This document shows, piece by piece, positions 27,163 to 36,412 of a stretch of DNA of 56,590 bases (its first letter is position 1; every line of letters starts with the position of its first letter). Below the pieces are notes generated by a model. The model was not told where the DNA came from. It was given only the letters and a program-made list of their open reading frames with translations, and did not search any database. The DNA lies in the NCBI GenBank assembly GCA_030037315.1, contig JASHRM010000133.1, positions 1 to 56,590 on the forward strand. The letters run 5' to 3'. Source of the stretch: Candidatus Acidiferrales bacterium (lineage in GTDB: Bacteria > Acidobacteriota > Terriglobia > Acidiferrales > UBA7541). The translations under genes and the position numbers were made by a program.

Positions 27163-28010
27163 TCAAAACTGCGTGATGCCGGGTCTTGTGTCCCTGTGCC
27201 ACGGCATCTTGAATTCCATTAGATTAGCGAAAGAGCGAGTCGGATTGAGGAACACGCGCACCATCGCACGCTTGCGATCGCTCTTCGTTTCATTTTCCCA
27301 GCGGCTGATGTATCGCTTATCGACGAAATCCTCGGTGACCATCCACGCCAAACCAGCGGTTGGGGTAATGACCCAATCGACGCCGCCGCGGGCCTTGGGA
27401 TTCTGTTGCACGTTTCCGATCGACGCCTCGCTGATCGGTCCAATTTCGAACTGCAAGCTATACGCCGCTGCGTACGCGGTGGCTCGCAGACGGCTTTTCC
27501 AATATCGGCTGTTCATATCGAATGTGGCGTCGCGATAGCGAGGGTCGTGTGCAATTTCCAGATAACTCGCGACAGCGCCTTCCATCGGGTGCGCGGCATA
27601 ATTCGTGAGGATTCCGTCGCCGTCGCCCCACTCGTGAATGTTCGCCACAGAGGCAGCGTAATCGCCGAAAAACGGCCCGGTCAGGCCTGCTCTCGTTTTC
27701 TCCTGAACTGCCAGTCGATATCCGTGTTCAACCAGAAGAAACCGCAGCGAATCCCGGATTAGGCCGCCCCATTCAATTCCTCCGCGCATTTGGTCTGGAG
27801 AGGGCGATGCTGCTGGATCGGAAGTGAGTCCGAGATCGCTCCAAAGTTGAAAACGAAATCGAGAGAAAGGGCGTCCCAAGTTTGCGCATCGGGTACGAGC
27901 GGTTCCGCACCGTCGTCGAGGATGCTCTGCGAATAAATTGCGGGGCACATTCCCGCAATAAAAGCCGACAACACCAGCTCAGACACTAAGACGCGCGGTT
28001 TGGTGGTCAA
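27163..28010 (-). pseudogene. Conserved exported protein split by a frameshift
   Basis: The 5' part (TTG at 28010 after GAGGAAACGAA, signal peptide ending about AIYSQS) runs to ...DFVFNFGAISDS, then goes out of frame. The sensible continuation TSDPAASPSPDQMRGGIEWGG lies in the next frame and runs to the stop at 27163. The shift lies at about 27821-27830 and looks like loss of one base. The rejoined protein would be about 280 residues: signal peptide, then a domain with SRYWKSRLRATAYAAAYSLQFEIGP and a C-terminal PTRSFANLMEFKMPWHRDTRPG. I recall similar exported proteins in acidobacteria but no function. A sequencing error is equally possible. Confidence 0.65.
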
Positions 28011-28203
28011 TTCGTTTCCTCGGCGAGATTCGAACGTGGAATCCTGAAGCGCAATCGATTATATATTCTCTTCATCCATCCGAACTGGCAATTGTGACAG
28101 CACGGTCGACCGGTAGAATGAAAGTAGCTATCGCTTGATCGATATATCCGCTGCGTGCTAATTTCAAATTATCCGTAGCGATTTGCACTCGCACACTCAA
28201 ACT

Positions 28204-30603
28204 ATGCCTTCATCGCAATCGGTCGCATCGGACGCGAAATCCGGACAGCGCAATCAGCATTCAGCGCCGGCTTCAGGCGATGAGCACGTCTTTTGGCGTG
28301 TCGAAGGCAGCCTGCTGAATCTGACGGCGGTCCGTCCCGTCGGATTCTTCACCTGGAACGCGCAGACGTTTTTGGAGCGCTGGACGCGGCGCGGCACGAT
28401 GGCTTTCCTCGCGCTGGCTCGCCCGTTTTTCTACGCGTCGGATCGAGTGTTCGCTACGCGTGTTTTGCATTCGGTGCTGCGCGGCGAAAGCCGCGACCGG
28501 CTGGATCTGCTCGGCGAAGAATTCTTCCACTACCATTTGCGGCCGCGACTGAAATCTCGCGGCGTGGCCGAACTGCAGCAACTGCTTGCAGGCGGCGCGA
28601 ATGTGGTTCTCGTAAGCCAGGGACTCGATCACATCATGCGGCCCCTGGCCCGCGAGCTGGGTGTGCGCTGGATTCTCTGCAACCGGCTCGATTTCCGCGA
28701 CGGAATTTGCACGGGACGCTTGCTGCATCCTGTGATCCGCCCTCGTGGGCCCTTTGCGAAATTGCGATCCGATCAGCCGGATGGCACCATCGCACGCTCC
28801 GAATTGCTGCACGACCTCGGATTTGCGAAGCAGCCGGAGGTTTTGGAGCAAACGATCCGGCCAACCGAGCGGATTATTCCGACTCCCTGCGTGCCCGTGG
28901 TTGACTTCGATTCGCACAAGAATGGAACGCCGCTTTCCGTGCGCGGCGCACTGAAAGGAAAACAGGTTCTCCTGATCGGCGGTACCGGATTCATCGGCAA
29001 GGTGTGGCTGGCGAATCTGCTGGCGGATGTGCCGGATATTGGTTGCGTGTATTTGCTGATCCGGGGACATCGCACCGCGACTGCACTGCAGCGCTTTCAG
29101 CGCATGATCGAAGAGTCCCCTGTTTTCGATCAACTCGCCGCAAAGCATGGCGACCGTTTGCTGGATTTTCTGGGCGAGCGCGTCGAGATTTTGAGCGGAG
29201 ATGCCAGCAAGCCTAACCTCGGGTTGGCGCCGGAAGTCCGGGAACGCGTTGGACGGACGCTTGATTTGATCGTCAACAGCGCGGGCCTCACCGATTTCAA
29301 TCCCGATTTGCGCGACGCGCTCTCGATGAACGTGCGGTCGACCGCCTACCTTCTCGATTTTCTGCGCCAGTGCGATCACGCCGCGTTGCTACACCTCTCC
29401 ACTTGCTACGCAGTGGGCCAGCGCGATGGACGCATCCTCGAGGATTTGCAGAAAAATTACGCGCCGTTCAATGCGCCAGGATTCGACGCGGAGAAAGAAT
29501 GGCGGTCGCTTGAGGAACTCGCCAAGCATACCGAGGCACGCGCCGATTCTGCCGAACTCACCGACGAGCTTCGCAAGCAGGCGCTTGAAAAGCGCCATGC
29601 CGCAAAGGATTTGCGCGGAGCTGCGCTCGATAACCAAATTCGCAAGAATCGCACGCGCTGGCTGCGGCAGTCCATGATGGAAGCAGGCACGAAGCGCGCC
29701 AACGAACTCGGCTGGCCGAACACCTACACGCTCACGAAAAGCATTTCCGAATCGCTGATCCGCAATTACCTCGATGCAAATCCGCGCGCGGCCATCGCGG
29801 TGGTGCGGCCGTCGATTGTCGAATCGTCGATCGAAAGGCCGTTCCTCGGTTGGAATGAGGGAGTAAACACTTCGGCCTCGCTTTCTTATCTATTGGGCAC
29901 GTTTTTCCGCCAGCTGCCGACGAACGCGAGCAAATGCCTCGATCTGATTCCGGTCGATTTGGTTTGCCGCGGCATGACGCTAATCGCTGCAGCTCTTGTT
30001 GAGCGCCGCAACGACCGCGTGTATCAGTTGGCCACGTCCGTCTCGAATCCATGCGACATGCGTCGCTCAATCGAGCTGACCGGATTGGGGCACCGTAAGT
30101 TTTACCGCTCGCAAAACGGGTTTCAGCATCGCTTGCGGCTGAAATTTGACGCGATTCCTGTCTCCAAGGCGCGCTACGAGAACCTTTCGGCACCCGCGCA
30201 GATGATCCTGGTGCAAGCTATCAATCGCACGATCGAAGAAATCCCGTTCGCGAAAGCGCCGCTGGCGCGCCAAGAGCGCGACCTTGAAAAAGTAATTAAA
30301 CTGATTGCGCTTTTCGAGCCGTTCATCTTGCACAACGACCATGTTTTCGAGGCGGCGAACGTCGAAAAACTCAGCGCTGCGCTGCCTGCCGACGAGCGCG
30401 AACTCTTCGCATACGACGCTCGCTCGCTTGATTGGTGGAACTACTGGATCAACGTGCACATTCCGGCGCTGCGAAAGTGGTGCTATCCTCTCATCGAGGG
30501 CCGTCCGCCGGAGGCGAACCGGCGCCGTACCGTGCCCATCGCGGGTCGTGGCGGGAATTCCGCTGATGGCTCGGCGGAAGCAGCTTCCGCGACCACGCCC
30601 TGA
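28204..30603 (+). CDS. Degenerate HAD-like domain fused to fatty acyl-CoA reductase
   Basis: About 799 residues from ATG at 28204 (a TTG at 28183 is also in frame). Residues about 25-185 resemble a HAD-IB phosphatase, but motif I reads RVEGSLL, where the nucleophile Asp is Arg and the second Asp is Glu. The motif II Ser is kept (VVLVSQG). No GDSxxD motif IV is seen. The reductase follows: nucleotide-binding GGTGFIG (about 259-265), active-site Tyr508 and Lys512 in YTLTK, and a C-terminal FAR_C/sterile domain ([12 protein letters not shown]...DWWNYW). FAR enzymes reduce acyl-CoA or acyl-ACP with NADPH to fatty alcohol or aldehyde. It is the first gene of the lipid operon. Confidence 0.9.
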   Translation: MPSSQSVASDAKSGQRNQHSAPASGDEHVFWRVEGSLLNLTAVRPVGFFTWNAQTFLERWTRRGTMAFLALARPFFYASDRVFATRVLHSVLRGESRDRLDLLGEEFFHYHLRPRLKSRGVAELQQLLAGGANVVLVSQGLDHIMRPLARELGVRWILCNRLDFRDGICTGRLLHPVIRPRGPFAKLRSDQPDGTIARSELLHDLGFAKQPEVLEQTIRPTERIIPTPCVPVVDFDSHKNGTPLSVRGALKGKQVLLIGGTGFIGKVWLANLLADVPDIGCVYLLIRGHRTATALQRFQRMIEESPVFDQLAAKHGDRLLDFLGERVEILSGDASKPNLGLAPEVRERVGRTLDLIVNSAGLTDFNPDLRDALSMNVRSTAYLLDFLRQCDHAALLHLSTCYAVGQRDGRILEDLQKNYAPFNAPGFDAEKEWRSLEELAKHTEARADSAELTDELRKQALEKRHAAKDLRGAALDNQIRKNRTRWLRQSMMEAGTKRANELGWPNTYTLTKSISESLIRNYLDANPRAAIAVVRPSIVESSIERPFLGWNEGVNTSASLSYLLGTFFRQLPTNASKCLDLIPVDLVCRGMTLIAAALVERRNDRVYQLATSVSNPCDMRRSIELTGLGHRKFYRSQNGFQHRLRLKFDAIPVSKARYENLSAPAQMILVQAINRTIEEIPFAKAPLARQERDLEKVIKLIALFEPFILHNDHVFEAANVEKLSAALPADERELFAYDARSLDWWNYWINVHIPALRKWCYPLIEGRPPEANRRRTVPIAGRGGNSADGSAEAASATTP

Positions 30604-30615
30604 CATCCGAAAACT

Positions 30616-31779
30616 GTGTCTATTTTCCTGACTGGAAGCACCGGCTACATTGGTGCCCACGTTGCGTCCAACCTGCTCGCGGATCATTCCGGGCCGCTCA
30701 ATCTGCTCGTCCGCGCAGGAACCGCGGAAGAGGCCAAGGCGCGCCTATGGCATTCACTGCAACTTCATATGGACTTGCCGTGCTTCGAAAATTATTTTCA
30801 CTCGCGCATTCGCGTATTTCGCGGCGACCTGACCGATGCGCATTTCGGACTTTCTGACGACGATTATCGCCAGCTCGTTCGTTCGACGGACTCGATCGTT
30901 CACTGCGCTGCGTCGCTGAACCGCAAATCGGAAAAGAGCTGCCTGAATGTGAATCTACGGGGCACGCTCGAAGTGATCCAGCTTGCGATGCGAGCCCGCG
31001 ACGATCACGGCTTGCGGCGATTCAGCCATGTGAGCACCGTCGCGGTCGCCGGCCAGCGCTCGAACGAAGTGATCGAGGAAGATGCGGGGATCGATTGGAG
31101 CCGTTCGGATTACGATCCCTACGCCCGCACGAAGAAATTCTGCGAGCACATGCTGACCCAGTTGCTTCCGGATGTGTCTCGCACGATCTTCCGCCCCAGC
31201 ATCGTGCTCGGCGATAGCCGCCGGCCCGAGACGAATCAGTTTGAGATGGTCCGTGCGTTCGTGTTTCTGGCGGGTCTGCCAGCGCTTCCCTTCCGCCCAA
31301 CCGATAAAGTGGATATCGTTCCTGTCGATTACGTCGCTGATGCAATCGCGACGATCCACCAGAAGGAAAATCCGGCCTACGGAATCTATCACCTCTCTTC
31401 CGGCGAGGACTCGGAGACGTTTCAAGAACTGACCGATGCGCTCGCGAAAGCGCAAGGCAAGCGCGGCCCGATGTTTGTTCCGGGCATGGAAAAACCATCG
31501 TCGAAGATCATCGACGCGCTGGCCGGCCGCGCCGGAAAAATCGGCGGCTTGGCCACGCTACTAAAAGTCTTCATTCCCTACCTGGTCTGGAACACGGTCT
31601 TCGATAATCGCCGGGTGATCGCCGAAATGGGCAGAAAACCGGTGCCGTTCTCGCAGTATTGCTTTCAATTGCTGCGATTCAGCCGCCAAAATCATTTCAA
31701 CTACAAATATGTTGACCTGCCGGCCGCCAACGCAGCTCTCGCCTCCGCACAGACCGCAGCTCAGGACGCGCCCCGATGA
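30616..31779 (+). CDS. NAD(P)-binding SDR, thioester-reductase-like (NAD_binding_4)
   Basis: 387 residues from GTG at 30616. The cofactor loop GSTGYIG is at 7-13, catalytic Tyr169 and Lys173 are in YARTK, and Ser is in [11 protein letters not shown]. The sequence order is like the reductase domain of carboxylate and thioester reductases ([35 protein letters not shown]). Together with the preceding FAR it could carry out the two reduction steps acyl thioester to aldehyde to alcohol, or reduce a different intermediate. 12 bp after the FAR gene, and its stop overlaps the next gene as ATGA. Confidence 0.87.
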   Translation: MSIFLTGSTGYIGAHVASNLLADHSGPLNLLVRAGTAEEAKARLWHSLQLHMDLPCFENYFHSRIRVFRGDLTDAHFGLSDDDYRQLVRSTDSIVHCAASLNRKSEKSCLNVNLRGTLEVIQLAMRARDDHGLRRFSHVSTVAVAGQRSNEVIEEDAGIDWSRSDYDPYARTKKFCEHMLTQLLPDVSRTIFRPSIVLGDSRRPETNQFEMVRAFVFLAGLPALPFRPTDKVDIVPVDYVADAIATIHQKENPAYGIYHLSSGEDSETFQELTDALAKAQGKRGPMFVPGMEKPSSKIIDALAGRAGKIGGLATLLKVFIPYLVWNTVFDNRRVIAEMGRKPVPFSQYCFQLLRFSRQNHFNYKYVDLPAANAALASAQTAAQDAPR

Positions 31780-33206
31780 TGGATATGGATGTGGCCATCG
31801 AGGCTTGGGTCAGCGGCCTGATCGAACTGAATAAGCTTGAATACGTGCTCGGCTCGGGAAAAACGTGGCGGCCAGGCGAAAAGCTCAAGCTGCTTTTCGC
31901 GGGCTACAACGGCACCCGAAATACCGGCTCCGACATTCGCGTCGAAGAAATCGTACGCCAGATTCGAAAGATTCTCGGCGAACAAAACATCGCCGCCACG
32001 GTAATGACGCAGAATTTCGAGCTGACGCGCGGCTACTTCGGCGACGCGCAGCAAGTTCACCTGCCCGATGTATTTCCTCCCTTTCTGAATTCCGAAGTGC
32101 GCAAGCACGACGGCGTGATCGCATGCGAAGGTTCGATGTTCAAAAGCAAATTTGCCAACGCGCTTTCCGCGATGATGATCGGCGCGCTCGGCATCGCGTC
32201 CGTCCGCAATAAGCTTAGCGTGGCCTATGGCGGCGAGGCCGGCGCGATGGACTCGCTTCTGCAAAAAATGTGCAAGCGCTATTGCCGCGGCTCGCTGGTA
32301 ATCACGCGGAATCCGGAATCGCAGGAAGTTCTGGGCAAGCTCGGCATCGCCACCGAACTCGGCGCAGATACGGCTTGGACGTTCGAGCCTCTCGGCAGCG
32401 ACTACGGCACGAAAGCCCTGCTCGATGCCGGATGGGACGGAAAAACACCTGTACTGGCTGTCGCTCCCATTAATCCCTTCTGGTGGCCGGTGAAGCCTTC
32501 GCTTACTAAATCCCTGGCGCACGCGCTGGCCGGCTCATACGAAAAAAGCTACTACCGCACTATTTATTTCCATCGCTCGGGCGCCGACGTGGACTTGGCC
32601 TACGCGAAATACCTCTCGGAAATAGCTGCGGGCGTTCAAGGGTACGCTGAAAATCACAAAGTCTTCCCTGTAATGATCGCGATGGAGATGCTCGACCGCG
32701 ATGCCTGCGAGCGCGTCGCGCAGAAAATCGGCGGCGCGCCCGTTTTCTGTTCAGACGAGCGCAACATGTACGAACTTGTGAGCATCCTGCGCGCATCTCA
32801 TCGGCTGCTTTCTTCGCGATTTCACGCGATCGTCACCTCGATGCCGGCGGGCGTTCCGTCGGCGGGTGTCACCATGGACGAACGCATCCGCAACTTGATG
32901 CACGACCGCGGTCATCAACACTTGCTGATGAATGTAGACGAGCCTGATCTCGCGGATAAAATCGCCGTTGCACTCCAGAGGCTCGATTCAGACGCGGAAG
33001 AAATTCGCGAGTCGATGGGCCGCTGCGTGGTGCGCAATCTGAAAATGATGTCGCGCATGGGCGTCTATTTTGAAGAGCATGTGGCGCGACAATATCCCGA
33101 CTTCCCCATCCGCACCGGCGTCCTCGGTTGGGAAGACTACTTGCCACCGCTAGAAGGATGCCTGCGCCACCTGCTTGAGAAATATGACGGGGCCATCGCC
33201 GCATGA
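31776..33206 (+). CDS. Polysaccharide pyruvyl transferase family protein
   Basis: 476 residues. Begins with a short helical region, then [29 protein letters not shown], which matches the N-terminal glycine-rich motif of CsaB/WcaK-type enzymes (GYYGxxNxGDE). [19 protein letters not shown] and the C-terminal [22 protein letters not shown] match the conserved SxRxH motif. The family transfers pyruvate from phosphoenolpyruvate to sugars in wall or capsule polymers. Its place in a lipid operon, with ATGA overlaps on both sides, is unusual and suggests that the lipid carries a ketal-modified or related head group, or that the fold has another use here. Confidence 0.82.
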   Translation: MMDMDVAIEAWVSGLIELNKLEYVLGSGKTWRPGEKLKLLFAGYNGTRNTGSDIRVEEIVRQIRKILGEQNIAATVMTQNFELTRGYFGDAQQVHLPDVFPPFLNSEVRKHDGVIACEGSMFKSKFANALSAMMIGALGIASVRNKLSVAYGGEAGAMDSLLQKMCKRYCRGSLVITRNPESQEVLGKLGIATELGADTAWTFEPLGSDYGTKALLDAGWDGKTPVLAVAPINPFWWPVKPSLTKSLAHALAGSYEKSYYRTIYFHRSGADVDLAYAKYLSEIAAGVQGYAENHKVFPVMIAMEMLDRDACERVAQKIGGAPVFCSDERNMYELVSILRASHRLLSSRFHAIVTSMPAGVPSAGVTMDERIRNLMHDRGHQHLLMNVDEPDLADKIAVALQRLDSDAEEIRESMGRCVVRNLKMMSRMGVYFEEHVARQYPDFPIRTGVLGWEDYLPPLEGCLRHLLEKYDGAIAA

Positions 33207-34867
33207 CGTTTCTCGAGAAAATTTTCGAACGTCTCGAGACAAACCCGCAGGCCCCGGTGTTGCGCGAATTTAGCGATGGCCAGCTTGTTTCCGTCACGGC
33301 CGGCGAACTGCTCGCACTTATCGAACAGGCGTGGCGGTTTCTCGATGCGCGTGGATTAAAGCAAGGCGACCGCTGTGCGCTGCTCGCGCCCAATAGCATT
33401 CGCTGGGCGGCGCTCGACCTCGCGATGATGGCGCACGGTTTGATCGTCGTGCCTCTGTATGCGCGTCAGGCGCCCGCTGAGCTGGCGGGCATGATCGCGA
33501 ATTCGACTCCCACGCTGATCTGTTGCGCAGACGCCGCCATAGCTGGCGAATTGCGAAAACATCTCGATTCCGATGTACCAACCGCACTTTTCGACGAGAT
33601 ATTTACCTGGTCGAATACGGCTCCGGCAACGCCCCACCGGCACGCGGAAGCCGATCCCGTCACGATCATCTACACCTCCGGGACTTCGGGCGAGCCAAAA
33701 GGCGTAATTCTGAATGCGGGTAACGTAAATCACATGATCGGATGCACGAATGCGCGGCTCGATCGGTTGATGGGTCCGCGCAACGCTCCGGATCGCATTT
33801 TTCACTATTTGCCGTTTTGCTTTGCGGGTTCTTGGATTCTGCTGCTGACGGCGCTTTCGCGCTCCAGCACGCTGACTCTTTCGGCAGACCTCACGAAGCT
33901 GGCCGACGAGATGAAAGCCGCGGCACCCGATTACTTTATGAATGTGCCGACGCTGCTCGAGCGGGTGCGGACCAAGGTCGAAGAATCCATTCAAAAGCGC
34001 GGCGGATTCGCGACGAAACTTTTTGAGTTTGCTCGCGGAGGATATTTTCGCAAGCACAAAGGTGAGCCGCGACTTGTCGGCTCGCTTGCACTCTTGCTTG
34101 CGCGCAAACTGATGTTTCCTGGGATCCGCGCAAATATCGGGCCGAATCTCAAGGCGCTGATCTGCGGATCGGCGCCGCTCTGTTTGGAAACGCAGCTCTT
34201 TTACCTCATGATCGGCATCCCAGTCCTGCAAGTCTACGGACTTACGGAAACCACGGCGATCTGTACAATGGATGACCCGAGGAAATTCGAGCCCGGTCGC
34301 GTGGGTCCAGCGATTCCAGGAGTCGAAATGAAAACGGCGAACGACGGCGAAATCCTTGTTCGCGGTCCGAATATCTTTCCGGGCTACTGGCAGCGTCCTG
34401 CGGAAACAGCGAAGGCGCTGGCTGGCGGCTGGTTCCACACTGGAGATATCGGCGACGTGGATGCCAATGGAAATTGGGCACTTACGGGCCGCGTGAAAAA
34501 TCTGATCATTCTGAATTCCGGCCACAACATCGCGCCCGAACCGATCGAGGAAAAACTGTCCTCCGCTCTTCCGGAGGCGCAGCAGGTCGTTTTGCTCGGC
34601 AATCAACGCAGTTTTCTTGCCGCTCTTATCACAGTTGCCGGAAACGGATCAGGCAATGGCGCTTATCAGGCACACATCCAATCCGTTTTGAATGCTGCTA
34701 ACGCCAATCTGCCTCACTACAAGCAAATCCGTGCATTTCATCTCGTGTCGGAACTTTTTAGCGTTGAGAATGGTCTGCTAACAGCGAACGGCAAGCTGAA
34801 GCGCGACGCGATTGCCGCTCGGTACGCCGGCGAAATCGAGACGATGTATCAGAAAAGGCTCGCATGA
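33203..34867 (+). CDS. AMP-forming acyl-CoA/acyl-ACP ligase (first of two)
   Basis: 554 residues. The adenylate-forming core has P-loop IIYTSGTSGEPKGV, YGLTETTAI (motif A5), WFHTGDIGDVD (A7) and GRVKNLIILNSGHNIAPEPIE (A8). The C-terminal catalytic lysine is in NGKLKRDAI. It activates a carboxylic acid with ATP and transfers it to CoA or to an acyl carrier protein; an ACP gene lies 0.9 kb downstream. The ATG overlaps the previous stop as ATGA, and so does the next gene. Chain length cannot be read from sequence, but the neighbours suggest long-chain acids. Confidence 0.92.
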   Translation: MTFLEKIFERLETNPQAPVLREFSDGQLVSVTAGELLALIEQAWRFLDARGLKQGDRCALLAPNSIRWAALDLAMMAHGLIVVPLYARQAPAELAGMIANSTPTLICCADAAIAGELRKHLDSDVPTALFDEIFTWSNTAPATPHRHAEADPVTIIYTSGTSGEPKGVILNAGNVNHMIGCTNARLDRLMGPRNAPDRIFHYLPFCFAGSWILLLTALSRSSTLTLSADLTKLADEMKAAAPDYFMNVPTLLERVRTKVEESIQKRGGFATKLFEFARGGYFRKHKGEPRLVGSLALLLARKLMFPGIRANIGPNLKALICGSAPLCLETQLFYLMIGIPVLQVYGLTETTAICTMDDPRKFEPGRVGPAIPGVEMKTANDGEILVRGPNIFPGYWQRPAETAKALAGGWFHTGDIGDVDANGNWALTGRVKNLIILNSGHNIAPEPIEEKLSSALPEAQQVVLLGNQRSFLAALITVAGNGSGNGAYQAHIQSVLNAANANLPHYKQIRAFHLVSELFSVENGLLTANGKLKRDAIAARYAGEIETMYQKRLA

Positions 34868-35667
34868 AGAGCTTTCGCGGCAAAACGCTTTCGTGGGCGC
34901 TATCCAGCGGCACGATTGAACTCGTTCTGGATCGCGCACCCTGCAATGAAATCGGCTCTGAAACCCTGCCCGAGCTCGAACAATTCGTCACGGCTTTGCC
35001 AGAGCTTCAAGAAGATGCACCCGCGCTGATCATTTCCAGCGCACGCAAACAAGGATTTTGCGCCGGCGCGGACTTGCGCGAACTATACGAGCGTTCCCAG
35101 GGCCTAGACGTAAGCGACAAGCGCGCCAGTGTGCGGAATTTCATCGAAAGAATTCATCGGGTGATGAACGCGCTCGACTCCGCTCCGCTTACAACGATTG
35201 CCGCAGTACATGGGGTCGTTTTTGGCGGAGGTTTCGAGCTGGCTCTCACCTGCGATCTAATTATCGCCGACAAAATGGCACGGTTTTGCTTTCCGGAATT
35301 GCGGCTCGGGCTGATTCCCGGCTTCGGGGGCATTCCGCGCCTCAAGCGCGATCTGGGGAACGCGGTCGTGCGCGACCTGCTGCTCACCGGCCGCAGCATC
35401 AATGCGGCAAAGGCACAGTCTGTCGGGTTGGTCAGCCAGGTGACTGCCGAAGGCGACGCTCTGCGCGTCGCGCGTGCCACAGCGGCGCAGCTCGGGAAAT
35501 TCGATCGCCATACGGCGCTCGAAGCCAAGAAATTCATCAAGCCGGTTCCGTTCGATGAGCTCCGCGAAGAAATCGATATTTTTTGCGAACTGATTGCGCG
35601 ACCTGCGGTCGAAAGCGGATTGCGCAAGTTCGTTGAAAGCAAGGACGCGCTGCCGTATCTGCCTTGA
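34864..35667 (+). CDS. Enoyl-CoA hydratase/isomerase family protein
   Basis: 267 residues. Crotonase fold with oxyanion-hole segments ISSARKQGFCAGADLREL and GVVFGGGFELALTCDLIIA. Both catalytic glutamates are present: in GGGFELAL and in CFPELRLGLIPGFGG. It may therefore hydrate a trans-2-enoyl thioester or act as an isomerase. Most of the C-terminal helices are normal. ATGA overlap with the ligase upstream places it in the same operon, where it would modify an activated chain. Confidence 0.9.
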   Translation: MKSFRGKTLSWALSSGTIELVLDRAPCNEIGSETLPELEQFVTALPELQEDAPALIISSARKQGFCAGADLRELYERSQGLDVSDKRASVRNFIERIHRVMNALDSAPLTTIAAVHGVVFGGGFELALTCDLIIADKMARFCFPELRLGLIPGFGGIPRLKRDLGNAVVRDLLLTGRSINAAKAQSVGLVSQVTAEGDALRVARATAAQLGKFDRHTALEAKKFIKPVPFDELREEIDIFCELIARPAVESGLRKFVESKDALPYLP

Positions 35668-35728
35668 GCGGCTGGCTTGATTTCGTCGAAGAGAATTGGC
35701 CGCGACAAACTGTGCGAAAATAGCGCTC

Positions 35729-35971
35729 ATGCCTGACATCGACACGACGACGAATCAGATTCTCGATCTGGCTTCGACGCACTTCAAGGTGCCGCGCGAG
35801 CAGCTTTCGCCCGACGATGACTTTTTCAAAAAGCTTGGCATCGATAGCCTGCAAGCCTTGAGTCTGCTGACGCGCATCGAGGGCCACTTCCACATCGAGC
35901 TACCCGATTACGAATTGCAAGGCGTCACAGATTTCCGCACGCTGGCCGAACGAATACAATCCCGCCTGTGA
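35729..35971 (+). CDS. Acyl carrier protein, stand-alone
   Basis: 80 residues from ATG at 35729. The phosphopantetheine site is Ser40 in LGIDSLQALSLLTRIE. Acidic four-helix composition as in AcpP. It is not next to fabD/fabG/fabF, so it is a dedicated carrier for the lipid operon rather than the main fatty-acid-synthase ACP. The stop overlaps the next gene start as GTGA. The charging enzyme is probably one of the two neighbouring AMP ligases. Confidence 0.93.
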   Translation: MPDIDTTTNQILDLASTHFKVPREQLSPDDDFFKKLGIDSLQALSLLTRIEGHFHIELPDYELQGVTDFRTLAERIQSRL

Positions 35972-36369
35972 GCCACCGAGACACAGAGACATCTGATCTG
36001 ACTGAACTCAACGAACTGACCGAGAAAATCATCGGTTGCGCCATCGAAGTCAACCGTAACCTCGGACCGGGTCTTCCTGAATCAACTTACGAAGAGGCGC
36101 TATCCATTGAACTCGCCGATGCCGGTATTGAGCATGCAAGGCAATTGCCCTTCCCGATGTTTTACAAGGGCCGACCTCCCGGCATGAACCGTTTGGATCT
36201 AGTAGTGCGGAACGCTGTCATCGTTGAAATTAAGAGCGTCGAACGTTTCGATCCAATCTTTGCGGCTCAGGTTCTGACTTACCTGCGCGCGACCGGAAAA
36301 AAGATCGGACTTTTGATACATTTCAACTCGCGCCTGCTTCGCGATGGAGTGAAGAGGTTTATTCTGTGA
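35968..36369 (+). CDS. GxxExxY-family protein (PD-(D/E)xK nuclease-like)
   Basis: 133 residues from GTG at 35968. Family motif GxxExxY as GLPESTY. The nuclease-like core is [17 protein letters not shown], followed by [21 protein letters not shown]. This family is scattered over many phyla; its role is unknown, though a PD-(D/E)xK fold suggests nucleic acid cleavage. It is bounded by an imperfect 21-bp inverted repeat (35971-35991 and 36384-36404) and is unrelated to its lipid-gene neighbours. I read it as an inserted cassette. The first residues, SHRDTE, are encoded by the repeat itself. Confidence 0.85.
   Translation: MSHRDTETSDLTELNELTEKIIGCAIEVNRNLGPGLPESTYEEALSIELADAGIEHARQLPFPMFYKGRPPGMNRLDLVVRNAVIVEIKSVERFDPIFAAQVLTYLRATGKKIGLLIHFNSRLLRDGVKRFIL
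35971..35991 (+). repeat. Left arm of inverted repeat bounding the GxxExxY gene
   Basis: Contains CCACCGAGACACAGAGACA. Its reverse complement matches the right arm (36384-36404) at 17 of 21 positions by eye. The arm begins exactly at the ACP stop and lies within the start of the GxxExxY frame. Confidence 0.6.
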
Positions 36370-36383
36370 TTTCTCTTCCTTTT

Positions 36384-36404
36384 TGTCTCGCTGTCTCTGC
36401 GGCT
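36384..36404 (-). repeat. Right arm of inverted repeat bounding the GxxExxY gene
   Basis: Contains TGTCTCGCTGTCTCTGCGG, which pairs with the left arm at 17 of 21 positions. It ends 8 bp before the start of the next ligase gene, so the unit fits neatly between two operon genes. Similar CAGAGACACAGAG sequences commonly flank this gene family (my recollection). Confidence 0.6.
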
Positions 36405-36412
36405 GCGTGCTG

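Noticed and set aside
28273-29379. 368-codon minus-strand frame
   Set aside because: Antisense to the FAR fusion, no recognisable domain.
33356-34606. 416-codon minus-strand frame
   Set aside because: Antisense to the first AMP ligase, whose motifs are complete on the plus strand.
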